A DNA stretch of 64,000 nt from Pseudonocardia oceani (GCF_019263585.2 NZ_JADQDF010000001.1:5280501-5344500), one strand, 5' to 3'. Counted from the first letter of the stretch, positions 44,041 through 51,462 are shown. The notes: generated by a model not told the origin, from the letters alone. Made by a program: numbers and translations.

Positions 44041-44961
44041 ATGGACCTCGACGTTCGCGCGCTGGACGCCGCCGACCTCGACGTCGCCGACGAGATCGTC
44101 CGCGACGCCTTCGGCACGTTCCTGGGCACGGACCCCTTCGGCGACACCGAGCTGCTGCGGACCCGCTTCCGCGCCGGCCACACCACGGTCCTGGGCGCCT
44201 ACTCCGGCAGCGACGTCGTGGGCTCCACGGTCGTGACGCGCTGGGGCGACGTCGGCTGGCTCGGGCCGCTGTCGGTCACCCCGAAGCTGTGGGACGCCGG
44301 GGTCGGATCGCGGCTGCTGACCGCCACGCTCGACGTCTTCGCCGGCTGGGGCGTCGGACACCAGGGCCTGTTCACGTTCGCGCACAGCCCGCGCCACCAC
44401 GGGCTCTACCAGAAGTTCGGCTTCTGGCCGCGCTTCCTCACCGCGATCATGTCCCGGCCGGTGGCGCCGTTCGAGTCGCCGTCGGGGTTGCTGGGCTCGG
44501 CCTGGACCGACCGCGCCGCGCTGCGGGCCGCCTGCGCCGCCGTCACCGCCGCGGTGCATCCCGGCCTCGACGTGGGCGGGGAGGTCGACGCCGTGCTCGA
44601 CCAGTCGCTGGGCGACGTCGTGCTGGTGGGGGAGCCCGATGCGCCGTCGGGGTTCGCCGTCGGCCACACCGGGGCGGGCACCGAGGCCGGTACCGGCGTC
44701 GCGTTCGTGAAGTTCGCGGCCGTCGCACCCGGCCCGCACGCCCGCGGCACGTTCGAGCGGCTGCTGCTGGCGTGCGGGGGCTGGGCGGCGGCGGCCGGGG
44801 CGCAGCGGCTGGTCGTCGGCGTCAGCACCGCCCGCCACGACGCCTACCGGCACCTGCTCGGCGCCGGGTTCCGCACCGACACCCCCGGCGTGACGATGCA
44901 CCGCCCGAACACCCCGGGCTACGACCACCCCGACGTGCTGGTGCTCGACGACTGGCGCTGA
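44041..44961 (+). CDS. GNAT-family N-acetyltransferase
   Basis: A 306-aa protein with an N-terminal GNAT domain (VTRWGDVGWLGPLSVTPKLWDAGVGSRLLTATLDVFAGWG for acetyl-CoA binding, then HSPRHHGLYQKFGFWPRF) and a second, weaker GNAT-like half (GTFERLLLACGGWAAAAGAQRLVVGV, then GFRTDTPGVTMHRP). Substrate unknown. I chose the ATG at 44041 over the GTG at 44023. Confidence 0.82.
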   Translation: MDLDVRALDAADLDVADEIVRDAFGTFLGTDPFGDTELLRTRFRAGHTTVLGAYSGSDVVGSTVVTRWGDVGWLGPLSVTPKLWDAGVGSRLLTATLDVFAGWGVGHQGLFTFAHSPRHHGLYQKFGFWPRFLTAIMSRPVAPFESPSGLLGSAWTDRAALRAACAAVTAAVHPGLDVGGEVDAVLDQSLGDVVLVGEPDAPSGFAVGHTGAGTEAGTGVAFVKFAAVAPGPHARGTFERLLLACGGWAAAAGAQRLVVGVSTARHDAYRHLLGAGFRTDTPGVTMHRPNTPGYDHPDVLVLDDWR

Positions 44962-44976
44962 ACCCACGACGTGCCT

Positions 44977-45016
44977 GTGAGTGGCGATCGTGGCCCCGGC
45001 CACGATCGCCACTCAC
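44977..45016. terminator. Perfect 19-bp inverted repeat hairpin
   Basis: GTGAGTGGCGATCGTGGCC (44977-44995) and its exact complement (44998-45016) form a very stable hairpin between convergent genes. It can terminate transcription both ways. It is unusually long and perfect for a simple terminator and may be a mobile palindromic repeat. Confidence 0.75.
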
Positions 45017-45148
45017 GACCGGTCCCCGGCGGCTACCGGTCCCCGGTGGCTACCGGTCCCCGGTGGCTACCGGTCCCCGGCGGCCACCGGGCCTCGCGGC
45101 TACCGGTGCTCGCGGCCACCGGTGCTCGGTGGCTGACGGTGCTCGCGC
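45017..45148. repeat. Eight tandem 16-17 bp repeats running into the phosphatase gene
   Basis: Units of the type CTACCGGTCCCCGGTGG, decaying to CCACCGGTGCTCGGTGG. They start right after the 19-bp hairpin and reach 49 bases into the 3' end of the phosphatase gene, where they encode its final REHRQPPSTGGREHR residues. Confidence 0.8.
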
Positions 45149-45597
45149 ACCCAGTCGAGAAGGCCGGGCACCGCGGCGCGGACCATGTCCAGCACGCGCT
45201 CGAAGCCCTCCTCGTCGCCCCAGTAGGGGTCGGGGACCTCGGCGTCGGCGGGGGCGGCGGGGTCGAACGAGCGCAGCAGCCGCACGCGGGAGGGGTCGGC
45301 GACCATCGCGCGCAGCGCGTGGAAGTGGGAGCGGTCCAGCGCCACGACGAGGTCGGCGGCGAGCTGCTCCTCGTCGATCAGGCGGGCGCTGTGGGCGTCG
45401 GGGTAGCCGTGCGCGCGCAGCAGCGCCACCGACCGCTCGTCGGCCGGGGAGCCGATGTGCCAGCCCCCGGTGCCGGCGCTGCTGACCGTCACGCCGTCGC
45501 CGAGACCGGCCCGCTCCAGCTCCCGGGCGACGACCTTCTCGGCGATGGGCGAGCGGCAGATGTTGCCGGTACACACGAAAACCAGTGACAGCACCAC
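45100..45597 (-). CDS. Low-molecular-weight protein tyrosine phosphatase
   Basis: A 165-aa phosphatase with the P-loop VCTGNICRSP (CX5R, about residues 9-18) and the general-acid Asp in VPDPYWG. The start is GTG 45597 or 45594, with no Shine-Dalgarno, and the upstream sequence is unlike the rest of the chromosome. The mobile element seems to begin there, so the native 5' region was probably replaced on integration. The C-terminal tail comes from the tandem repeat. Confidence 0.9.
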   Translation of the reverse strand: MVLSLVFVCTGNICRSPIAEKVVARELERAGLGDGVTVSSAGTGGWHIGSPADERSVALLRAHGYPDAHSARLIDEEQLAADLVVALDRSHFHALRAMVADPSRVRLLRSFDPAAPADAEVPDPYWGDEEGFERVLDMVRAAVPGLLDWVREHRQPPSTGGREHR

Positions 45598-45631
45598 TGG
45601 ATAGTATGCGGGTGCGCCGTATAGCAGCAGG
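45595..45631. other. Probable left attachment junction of the mobile element
   Basis: Between the phosphatase start and the last element gene lies a relatively AT-rich, imperfectly palindromic stretch (GGATAGTATGCGGGTGCGCC, then GTATAGC). Gene content changes here from chromosomal to element genes. The right junction is outside the window, so the core repeat cannot be confirmed. Confidence 0.4.
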
Positions 45632-45808
45632 TCAGGCCTCGTGGATGACGATGCGCGCGGGCTTCGGCGCAGGCTGATCGAGCGCCGTGGCCGGGTCCCC
45701 GTCGACGCGCAGGACGCCGTCGGCGAAGTGCGCGTCGATCGAGGTCTGAGAGATCCCGGCCGCGCGGAGTCGGTCGTTCACGGTGGGGACGTGCTCGGGC
45801 TCGGTCAC
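45632..45808 (-). CDS. Small phage/element protein, unknown
   Basis: A 58-aa protein (TVNDRLRAAGISQTSIDAHFADGVLRVDGDPAT). The GTG at 45808 overlaps the previous stop as GTGA. Last gene of a chain of overlapping small minus-strand genes. Not recognised. Confidence 0.55.
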   Translation of the reverse strand: MTEPEHVPTVNDRLRAAGISQTSIDAHFADGVLRVDGDPATALDQPAPKPARIVIHEA

Positions 45809-46167
45809 TGACACCGGGCATCCACGTCGCCCGCAACAGACACCGAGAGCACCCACGGCTCTTGCCACGGAGGGCAGACCGGGACTTGCTCGGGGTACGG
45901 GTAGGACGGGTCGAGCTGGTGCTGCCGCACCTCCCAGTCGACCTGTTCCTGCAGCGCGGACCTGCGCTCCAGTGCTTCGGTGTGCTCAACGACGACGCGC
46001 CACTGTTCCTCCTGGCGCTGCTCCACCCACTCATTCCCCCAGGCCAGAACCAGCCACAGCCCTCCCAGTAGTAGGCCCGCGACGATGAGGGGATGCGTCA
46101 TGGCGGAGATCGTCCTGCAGGCGGTGCGTATCAGCAGGGGGATGCCGAGTGCCTTGAGCGTGCTCAT
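45805..46167 (-). CDS. Single-pass membrane protein with coiled coil, unknown
   Basis: A 120-aa protein with a membrane helix (about 25-45, PLIVAGLLLGGLWLVLAWG) and a following EQRQEEQWRVVVEHTEALERRSALQEQVD coiled coil. The ATG at 46167 overlaps the upstream stop. Element gene, function unknown. Confidence 0.55.
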   Translation of the reverse strand: MSTLKALGIPLLIRTACRTISAMTHPLIVAGLLLGGLWLVLAWGNEWVEQRQEEQWRVVVEHTEALERRSALQEQVDWEVRQHQLDPSYPYPEQVPVCPPWQEPWVLSVSVAGDVDARCQ

Positions 46168-46511
46168 CCGCGGAACGCCTCCACGTCGAGGTCCCCGCGC
46201 TCGTGCGCGGGCGTGGCCGGCGCGGGCTGTGCGGCGGCGAGTGTCCAGGGCGCGGACACGGCGTAGGCGGGGACGACGGGCCAGCTCGCCACCTCGTCGT
46301 CGTAGAACCAGGTGATGTCGCGGGCTCCTGAGATGAGGACCCACCGCTGCCCCGCCGGCCTCGTCTGCGCCGTCTTCACGGCACGGCGCGCGTCGCGGTC
46401 GAACAGGTGCGCGTGCTGGTCCGTGGGGTCGGCGTCGACGCGGACGGTGCCGGGCGGGTCGGCGGCGGGGTCGCCGAGGTCGCGGACGGGCGCCGCGTAG
46501 AACCCACTCAC
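46164..46511 (-). CDS. Hypothetical element protein
   Basis: A 115-aa protein with WVLISGARDITWFYDDEVASWPVV and a Pro/Ala-rich end. Overlaps both neighbours by four bases. Not recognised. Confidence 0.55.
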   Translation of the reverse strand: MSGFYAAPVRDLGDPAADPPGTVRVDADPTDQHAHLFDRDARRAVKTAQTRPAGQRWVLISGARDITWFYDDEVASWPVVPAYAVSAPWTLAAAQPAPATPAHERGDLDVEAFRG

Positions 46512-46672
46512 TGGGCCACCTCGACCCCGTCGACCTCGACAGCGGACGCTGCGAGCAGCTCGACGCCTACGACCTCACCGTCCTCGTCCAGGTCCACGGT
46601 GATGCCTGCGCGGGTGTCCTCCAAGGTGCGGGCTACCGGCTTGTCCTGATAGCGCACGTAGACGTCGCTCAT
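46508..46672 (-). CDS. DUF2283-like protein
   Basis: A 54-aa protein: VYVRYQDKPVARTLEDTRAGITVDLDEDGEVVGVELLAAS fits the short DUF2283 beta-sandwich pattern (R-T-x-E ... G-I-x-V-D-x-D-x-x-G-x-x-V-G-x-E-x-L). Such proteins are often in mobile elements next to small toxin-like genes. Here none is evident. Confidence 0.65.
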   Translation of the reverse strand: MSDVYVRYQDKPVARTLEDTRAGITVDLDEDGEVVGVELLAASAVEVDGVEVAQ

Positions 46673-46923
46673 CGGTCCTCCCCGTAGGCGGCGGCGAGCC
46701 GGTCGAGAGCGGCGGTCAGATCGCGCGGGTCGTTCTTGTCGGCCGCGACCCACAGCCGGGCCACTTCGCGGGCGAGGTCGTCGCGCACCGCCATGTCCGC
46801 GGCCGCCCGGTCGAGCGCGGCCTGGTCGTCGCTGACGGGCACGGGTAGGCACACGCACCGGTCGACGAACACGAGCCCAGTAGCGTCGTACTGGCAGCCG
46901 CATCCAGCGGTGGTGTCGGTCAT
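46669..46923 (-). CDS. Hypothetical element protein with Cys cluster
   Basis: An 84-aa protein with an N-terminal Cys-rich part (CGCQYDATGLVFVDRCVC) and a helical second half. GGAGGAACG directly precedes the ATG at 46923. Unknown function. Confidence 0.6.
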   Translation of the reverse strand: MTDTTAGCGCQYDATGLVFVDRCVCLPVPVSDDQAALDRAAADMAVRDDLAREVARLWVAADKNDPRDLTAALDRLAAAYGEDR

Positions 46924-47189
46924 CGTTCCTCCAGGCTGCGCAGCTTCACGACGGCGGGGGTGCCGGTGGCGTACAGCCGCACCACCACCTCGTCGTAGGG
47001 CACCGCATCCCCGACACCGGGGGCGGCGAGGACGGTGACGGTTTGGCGCCACGGCCGGTGCCAGTAGGTGCGGCCGATGACGGGGGCGTGGTAGTCGGGG
47101 GCGTAGGGGTCGAACGCTACGGCGCCTTGCTCGCGCGCCGGTCGAGCGTCGCCTTCGGGACGCCTGTCGCCTCTTCGACCTTCGACCAC
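46920..47189 (-). CDS. Hypothetical element protein, start unresolved
   Basis: The credible part is FDPYAPDYHAPVIGRTYWHRPWRQTVTVLAAPG, then VVVRLYATGTPAVVKLRSLEER, a small beta-rich domain. The first in-frame GTG upstream is 47189, which overlaps the HTH gene by 73 bases; an internal GTG would cut the conserved-looking part. The start is therefore unsure. Confidence 0.4.
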   Translation of the reverse strand: MVEGRRGDRRPEGDARPAREQGAVAFDPYAPDYHAPVIGRTYWHRPWRQTVTVLAAPGVGDAVPYDEVVVRLYATGTPAVVKLRSLEER

Positions 47190-47371
47190 GAGACGTTCGG
47201 CCTCCGTCGCACCTCGGCCACGAGCCGCCCCGTCCAGACCTGTGCCTGGTCGAACACCAGCTCGGATTCCTTGATCCCTTGGTACAGCTCGTCGAGGGAC
47301 ACCTTCGACAGGTCGCGGGCGAGGAGTTCCTGCAGATTCATCAACGCTTCGCTCTCCTCGCGGCTGGTCAC
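47117..47371 (-). CDS. Small HTH protein, probable element regulator
   Basis: An 84-aa protein whose C-terminal VSWSKVEEATGVPKATLDRRAS looks like a helix-turn-helix; the N-terminal two thirds is helical (LQELLARDLSKVSLDELYQGIKESELVFDQAQVW). Start is GTG 47371 or ATG 47341. It faces the plus-strand conjugation block, with paired inverted repeats in between, like an autoregulated switch. Confidence 0.55.
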   Translation of the reverse strand: MTSREESEALMNLQELLARDLSKVSLDELYQGIKESELVFDQAQVWTGRLVAEVRRRPNVSWSKVEEATGVPKATLDRRASKAP

Positions 47372-47394
47372 AGCGGGTCAGGTTAGTGCTCGGT

Positions 47395-47437
47395 CTTCCC
47401 ACATGTAGGAAGGTATCGTAGGCTCCCACTTCTGGGA
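47395..47437. promoter_or_regulatory. Two operator-like inverted repeats in the divergent promoter region
   Basis: CTTCC-n8-GGAAG (47395-47412) and TCCCA-CTTC-TGGGA (47424-47437) share the half-site TTCCCA. TATCGT at 47414-47419 could be a plus-strand -10. They lie between the HTH gene and the conjugation block. Confidence 0.45.
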
Positions 47438-47466
47438 AGCGCGAAACCGACCACGAGGAGACCCCG

Positions 47467-47649
47467 ATGGGACTGTTCAGCAGCAAGAGCGACCGCGACG
47501 TACCGCGGCGCGCGCTCGACCCGCAGCCCGACGTCAAGGTGAAGCACACCGCCGGGTGCGAACTCGACGGCCGCACCGACCAGCACACCCACCCGCAGGC
47601 CGAGTGGCGGGCGCACATCGACAAGCAGGACCCGTGGGGTGGTCGGTGA
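47467..47649 (+). CDS. Small element protein, unknown
   Basis: A 60-aa hydrophilic protein (MGLFSSKSDRDVPRRALDPQPDVKVKHTAGC, His-rich end). GAGGAG lies 6 bases before the ATG. First gene of the plus-strand block, with its stop overlapping the next start. Confidence 0.6.
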   Translation: MGLFSSKSDRDVPRRALDPQPDVKVKHTAGCELDGRTDQHTHPQAEWRAHIDKQDPWGGR

Positions 47650-47834
47650 TGGGCTTCCGCCTACGCAAGACCATCCCCCTCGGCCCGCTCCGGCTGCACC
47701 TCAACCAGGCGGGCCGGATCACCTGGGGCCTCAAGATCGGGCCGTGGACCTGGTCGGCGACGACCCGCCGCCACACCCTCAACACCCCAGGACCGGGATC
47801 CGTGAGCTGGCCGGGACGACGAGGTGAGCGGTGA
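47649..47834 (+). CDS. DUF4236-like protein
   Basis: A 61-aa protein: MGFRLRKTIPLGPLRLHLNQAGRITWGLKIGP and LNTPGPGSVSW follow the DUF4236 pattern (MGFRFRK...LGP..RLN.S..G...G.K.G......TPGTG.SY). Role unknown. The ATG overlaps the previous TGA. Confidence 0.65.
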   Translation: MGFRLRKTIPLGPLRLHLNQAGRITWGLKIGPWTWSATTRRHTLNTPGPGSVSWPGRRGER

Positions 47835-48337
47835 GCGTGGCCATCTGCTGCGTTGACGGATGCCTGCGGCCACTGAGGGCGCACGGGTACTGCGGCGGGC
47901 ACTGGAGACGGTGGCGCAAGCACGGAGACCCAGGTCCGGCAACCTTCCGGGCCAAGGCCCCCGGCCGCACCTGCTCCGTGAACGACTGCGGCCGACCCCA
48001 CAGTGGACGCGGCCTGTGCGGCGCCCACCTCCAGCGGGTGCTGGCCGGCAAAGCTGTCGGCGACGCGACAGTTCAGGCCACACGAGGGCACCGAAGTGGA
48101 GTGCCCAGCTACAGCACCACGCACCGCTGGCTCAGGCAGGCGCGGGGACGTCCGAGCACGCACACCTGTGTGGAGTGCGGGGGCTGCGCCGAGGAGTGGG
48201 CGTACGACCATGCCGACCCCAACGAACTGACCTCCTCCAAGGGGCCATACAGCCCGCAGTACGGGCACTACCAGCCGATGTGCAGGCGGTGCCACCGCCT
48301 GTTCGACGCGTCGCATGCGAAGAAGGGCGAGGCATGA
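47831..48337 (+). CDS. Zinc-binding HNH-like endonuclease
   Basis: A 168-aa protein with two Cys/His knuckles (CCVDGCLRPLRAHGYCGGHWRRW and CSVNDCGRPHSGRGLCGAHLQR), then an HNH-type core (CVECGGCAEEWAYDHADPNE, later CRRCHRLFD). Similar proteins occur in actinophages and integrative elements as nicking or homing nucleases. The GTG overlaps the DUF4236 stop. Confidence 0.65.
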   Translation: MSVAICCVDGCLRPLRAHGYCGGHWRRWRKHGDPGPATFRAKAPGRTCSVNDCGRPHSGRGLCGAHLQRVLAGKAVGDATVQATRGHRSGVPSYSTTHRWLRQARGRPSTHTCVECGGCAEEWAYDHADPNELTSSKGPYSPQYGHYQPMCRRCHRLFDASHAKKGEA

Positions 48338-48948
48338 GGCCTCAGCGGTTCCTACTGTTTGGGCTTCTCCTGATCGTGGCTGGCGCTGCGGCCGTGCTGT
48401 CGTTCGCGGCCCTCCGCGATCTCGCGCTGCTGTGCGGTTTCGCCCCTTCGCTGGCGTGGCTCCTGCCGGTCGTCGTTGACGCTGGCGCAGCCGCCGGGTC
48501 ACTGGTGTGGCTGGGCCAGTGGTCGCCACCCGACGCCGATCGGTACGCCCGCGCGCTCGCCCTGCTGCTGCTAGGCGGCTCGGTTGCGGGTAACGCGCTC
48601 GGTCACGGCCTGGAGGCGTATGGAGTCCAGCCCCACTGGCTCGTCGTAGTTGCGGTGTCGGCGATCGCCCCGACGGTGCTGGGTGCCCTCGTCCACTTGA
48701 TGGTGCTCGTCGGCCGGCCGGAGGCAGCACCGGCGGAACCTCCAACCGAGCTGCCAGTTGCTCCAGCCCTTGGAGATGAGCAGGAGCCGAATCTCCAAGG
48801 GCTGGAGGGCGAGCCGGAGACGGTGGAGGAGCGGGCCGCCCGACTGATCGCAGAGGGGGCTGGGCGCAAGCGGCTTGTTGACGAGCTGGAGATCAGCGAG
48901 TGGAAGGCCCGCCAGCTTCTCGCCACCACCAACGGAGCGACAGCGTGA
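48334..48948 (+). CDS. DUF2637-like (SpdB2-type) membrane protein
   Basis: A 204-aa protein with four membrane helices in the first 125 residues (LLIVAGAAAVLSFAALRDLALLCGF, WLLPVVVDAGAAAGSLVWL), then an acidic linker and a C-terminal HTH-like VEERAARLIAEGAGRKRLVDELEISEWKARQLLA. DUF2637 proteins sit before the TraB/FtsK gene in actinomycete conjugative elements and are thought to help plasmid spread. Coupled to traB by GTGA overlap. It contains a 17-bp inverted repeat. Confidence 0.75.
   Translation: MRPQRFLLFGLLLIVAGAAAVLSFAALRDLALLCGFAPSLAWLLPVVVDAGAAAGSLVWLGQWSPPDADRYARALALLLLGGSVAGNALGHGLEAYGVQPHWLVVVAVSAIAPTVLGALVHLMVLVGRPEAAPAEPPTELPVAPALGDEQEPNLQGLEGEPETVEERAARLIAEGAGRKRLVDELEISEWKARQLLATTNGATA
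48742..48780 (+). repeat. 39-bp direct repeat, copy A
   Basis: Matches copy B (51424-51462) at 34 of 39 positions. It lies inside the DUF2637-like gene and encodes PTELPVAPALGDE. Confidence 0.7.
48761..48807. repeat. Perfect 17-bp inverted repeat inside the DUF2637-like gene
   Basis: CTCCAGCCCTTGGAGAT (48761-48777) and ATCTCCAAGGGCTGGAG (48791-48807), 13-base spacer. A perfect match of this length inside a coding region suggests a DNA-binding or RNA-hairpin role. Confidence 0.7.
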
Positions 48949-51047
48949 CGATCGACATGCGCAAGAGGCCCGACCCCGACGAGCCGGGCACCGAACTCGC
49001 GCTGCACGACGCGCTCGACGGGGAGGTCGTGTCGCTGCCTGCGCGGCCCGAGCCTGAGCTGGCGCTGCGACCGTCGCCAGCGGTGGCGATGCCGTGGGAG
49101 GCCGAGCCACCGGAGCGGCGGCCGATCATCGCGCCGTGGCTGCGTCAGGCCGAGCAGCGCCGGGCCGCCGCCTGGTGGGTGGCGCGCCGGGCGGGCTACC
49201 ACCTGGCGTGGCACGCCGTGCGCCTGCACCTCTACGTCGCGCTCACGCTGTGGTGGGCGCCGCGGGGGCTGGTGCGCGTGCTCGGGCAGGTGCGCGACTT
49301 CGTCGACGACGGGGACGCCCGCCCGCTGCGCAAAGCCGCGAAGACCCGGGGCGATGACGCGCTGTACTTGCGGTACCGCTCGGAGCAGAAGTTCGTGCGC
49401 GCCGCGCACCAGCGCCACGTCATCGCGCTCGGCGTGCTCGTCGCGGCGGCCAGCGCCGCGGTGTGGTGGTGGTTCGCCTGGCTGTGGCCGGTCGCCGTCG
49501 TGGTGGTCGCGCTGCTGGGCTGGCGCGGGCAGTCGCCCGACAGGCCCATCTTCACCCCGGCCGTCGTGCCGGGCCGCTTCCGCAAGCTGTCCCCGGGCGT
49601 GGTGGTCCGGGCGTTCGAGGCGGCGAAGCTGTGCACCGAGGCCGACCCGCTCACCTTCGCCACCCCGATCCACCGCGACGCCAACGGCTGGCGGGCGGTG
49701 CTCGACCTGCCCTACGGCAAGACCGCCGACGAGGCGATCCGCCGCCGCGACGAGATCGCCTCGGGCATCGACGTCGACGAGCGGCAGGTCTTCCTCTCCC
49801 GCGTCCGCGGGTCGGCCGGGTCGATCCGCCGCGTCGACATGTGGGTCTGCGAGGTCGACCCGCTGTCGATCGCAGCCGGGCCGTCCGAGCTGCTGACCAG
49901 GCCCAACGTGAACTTCTGGCACCCGTGGCCGTTCGGGAAGAACGAGCGCGGCGAGACCGTGTGGCTGTGCGTGCTGTGGGCGGCCATGCTCATCGGCGCC
50001 ATCCCGCGGCGGGGCAAGACGTTCGTGCTGCGCCTGGTCGCGCTGGCCGCCGCGCTCGACCCGCACGTGCGCATCATCGTGTTCGACCTCAAGGGCGGGC
50101 CGGACTGGACACCGTTCGAGCACGTCGCCGAACGGATCTTCTACGGGGACCGCGCCGACCCGGACACGGGTGTGCACCCGCTCGCGGCGCTGCGCGACAC
50201 CATCGACGACCTGCTCGCCGAGGTCGACCGCCGCAACCGCCTGCTCCGCACCCTGCCCAAGGCGGTGTGCCCCGAGGGGAAGCTCACCGAGGAGCTCTCC
50301 CGCACCAAGCACCTCGGCCTGCAGCTCATCGTGCTGGTCATCGACGAGGTGCAACGGGCGTTCCTGAGCAAGGAGTACGGGCCCGACATGGAGGACAAGC
50401 TCACCGACCTGGCGAAGGTCGGCCCGTCGGCCGGCATCATCACCCTCGCCGCGACGCAGAAGCCCGACGCGAAGTCGACGCCCACCGGGTTCCGCGACCA
50501 GTTCGGTATCCGCTTCGCCCTGTACGTAACGACGCGCGACGCCTCCGAGGCGGTGCTCGGTGCAGGCGCAGGCGGCGAGGGGATGCACGCGCACAAGCTG
50601 CCGCCCGACGCGCTCGGCGCGGGGATCCTGCGCGGCACCGGCGACGCGAAGGTCAACGGCGGGACCGTGCGCACCGGCTACGCCGACGCCGTCGCGGCCG
50701 AGGCCATCTGCCTGCGCGGCCGCGCGCTGCGCGAGAAGGCCGGCACGCTCGAGGGGATGGCGCTCGGGCACACGGTGTCGGCGACGCCGGTGAGCTACTC
50801 GGTCACCGAGGATCTGGCGGTCGTGTTCGGCTCCGACGAGAAGGCGCACAGCGACGTCCTCTGCTCGCGCCTGGCGGACCGCTGGCCCGACCGGTACGCC
50901 GGCTGGACACCGATCCAGCTGGCCGCCGCGCTCAAGCCGAGCGACGTCCGGCCGCGCCAGGTCTGGGCGGTGAGCCTCGAGGACGAGGTGCCGCGCAACA
51001 GGCAGGGCATCCTCCGCAGCGACCTTCTCGGGGCCCTCGATGGCTGA
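48945..51047 (+). CDS. traB: TraB/FtsK-like DNA translocase of a conjugative element
   Basis: A 700-aa protein: two or three membrane helices in residues about 75-190, then an FtsK/SpoIIIE motor with Walker A GAIPRRGKTFVLRLVALAAAL, Walker B LIVLVIDEVQ and sensor TLAATQKPDAKSTPTGFRDQFG. Actinomycete elements transfer double-stranded DNA with one such protein that binds a cis locus. The GTG overlaps the DUF2637 stop. No replication initiator follows as in typical AICEs. Confidence 0.85.
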   Translation: MTIDMRKRPDPDEPGTELALHDALDGEVVSLPARPEPELALRPSPAVAMPWEAEPPERRPIIAPWLRQAEQRRAAAWWVARRAGYHLAWHAVRLHLYVALTLWWAPRGLVRVLGQVRDFVDDGDARPLRKAAKTRGDDALYLRYRSEQKFVRAAHQRHVIALGVLVAAASAAVWWWFAWLWPVAVVVVALLGWRGQSPDRPIFTPAVVPGRFRKLSPGVVVRAFEAAKLCTEADPLTFATPIHRDANGWRAVLDLPYGKTADEAIRRRDEIASGIDVDERQVFLSRVRGSAGSIRRVDMWVCEVDPLSIAAGPSELLTRPNVNFWHPWPFGKNERGETVWLCVLWAAMLIGAIPRRGKTFVLRLVALAAALDPHVRIIVFDLKGGPDWTPFEHVAERIFYGDRADPDTGVHPLAALRDTIDDLLAEVDRRNRLLRTLPKAVCPEGKLTEELSRTKHLGLQLIVLVIDEVQRAFLSKEYGPDMEDKLTDLAKVGPSAGIITLAATQKPDAKSTPTGFRDQFGIRFALYVTTRDASEAVLGAGAGGEGMHAHKLPPDALGAGILRGTGDAKVNGGTVRTGYADAVAAEAICLRGRALREKAGTLEGMALGHTVSATPVSYSVTEDLAVVFGSDEKAHSDVLCSRLADRWPDRYAGWTPIQLAAALKPSDVRPRQVWAVSLEDEVPRNRQGILRSDLLGALDG

Positions 51048-51051
51048 GCTC

Positions 51052-51146
51052 CTAGACCCTAAGCCGCAGGTCAACGCGGGGGTTCGGCCCCTAGGGCTAG
51101 TCCTAGGATCTAGGCGCCGGGCCTGCGCGGCGGCGTCTCCTCCTAG
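51052..51146. other. CTAG-rich cluster after traB, candidate transfer locus
   Basis: Six CTAG tetramers lie within 95 bases (51052, 51091, 51097, 51103, 51110, 51143), four of them inside CCCTAGGGCTAGTCCTAGGA and the following TCTAGG. CTAG is normally scarce in high-GC actinomycete DNA. Streptomyces clt loci, where TraB binds direct repeats, lie next to traB. Confidence 0.45.
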
Positions 51147-51161
51147 CGCGGGAGGCCGGTG

Positions 51162-51371
51162 ATGGACTCGCTCATGCTGGTCGGTCTGGTCCTCGCCGCG
51201 CTCTACCTCGGGTCGTGCTGGCTGTTCCCGTTCCGCGCCTGCTGGGCGTGCTCGGGCCGCACGAAGACGGGCGACGGGCGCGGCAACTTCCGGATGCGGC
51301 GGGCGTGCTGGCTGTGCGGTGGCCAGCCCTACCGGAGGTTCGGCGCGCGCCTGCTCGGGCGCGGCCGCTGA
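51162..51371 (+). CDS. Small membrane protein with zinc-ribbon-like Cys pairs
   Basis: A 69-aa protein with an N-terminal membrane helix, then CWACSGRTKTGDGRGNFRMRRACWLCGG, two CxxC pairs as in a DnaJ-type ribbon. GGGAGG is 6 bases before the ATG at 51162. Element protein of unknown role. Confidence 0.65.
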   Translation: MDSLMLVGLVLAALYLGSCWLFPFRACWACSGRTKTGDGRGNFRMRRACWLCGGQPYRRFGARLLGRGR

Positions 51372-51423
51372 CCGTCGTGGCATCATCGCCGGGCCGTGCT
51401 TCCCCCGCGGCGGACCGCAAACC

Positions 51424-51462
51424 CCAACAGAGCTGCCGGTTGCTCCAGAACTTGGAGATTAG
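51424..51462 (+). repeat. 39-bp direct repeat, copy B
   Basis: In the same frame as copy A it would read PTELPVAPELGD and then TAG, so it looks like a displaced coding scrap, or a binding site kept for its DNA. It lies 5' of a small gene. Confidence 0.65.

Noticed and set aside
46508..46923. Toxin-antitoxin pair (DUF2283 plus Cys protein)
   Set aside because: DUF2283 genes sometimes neighbour DUF4258 toxins, but the adjacent protein has no toxin-like fold or motif.
51424..51462. Short coding gene ending PTELPVAPELGD
   Set aside because: No start codon with a ribosome binding site in frame; treated as a repeat or scrap of the DUF2637-like gene.
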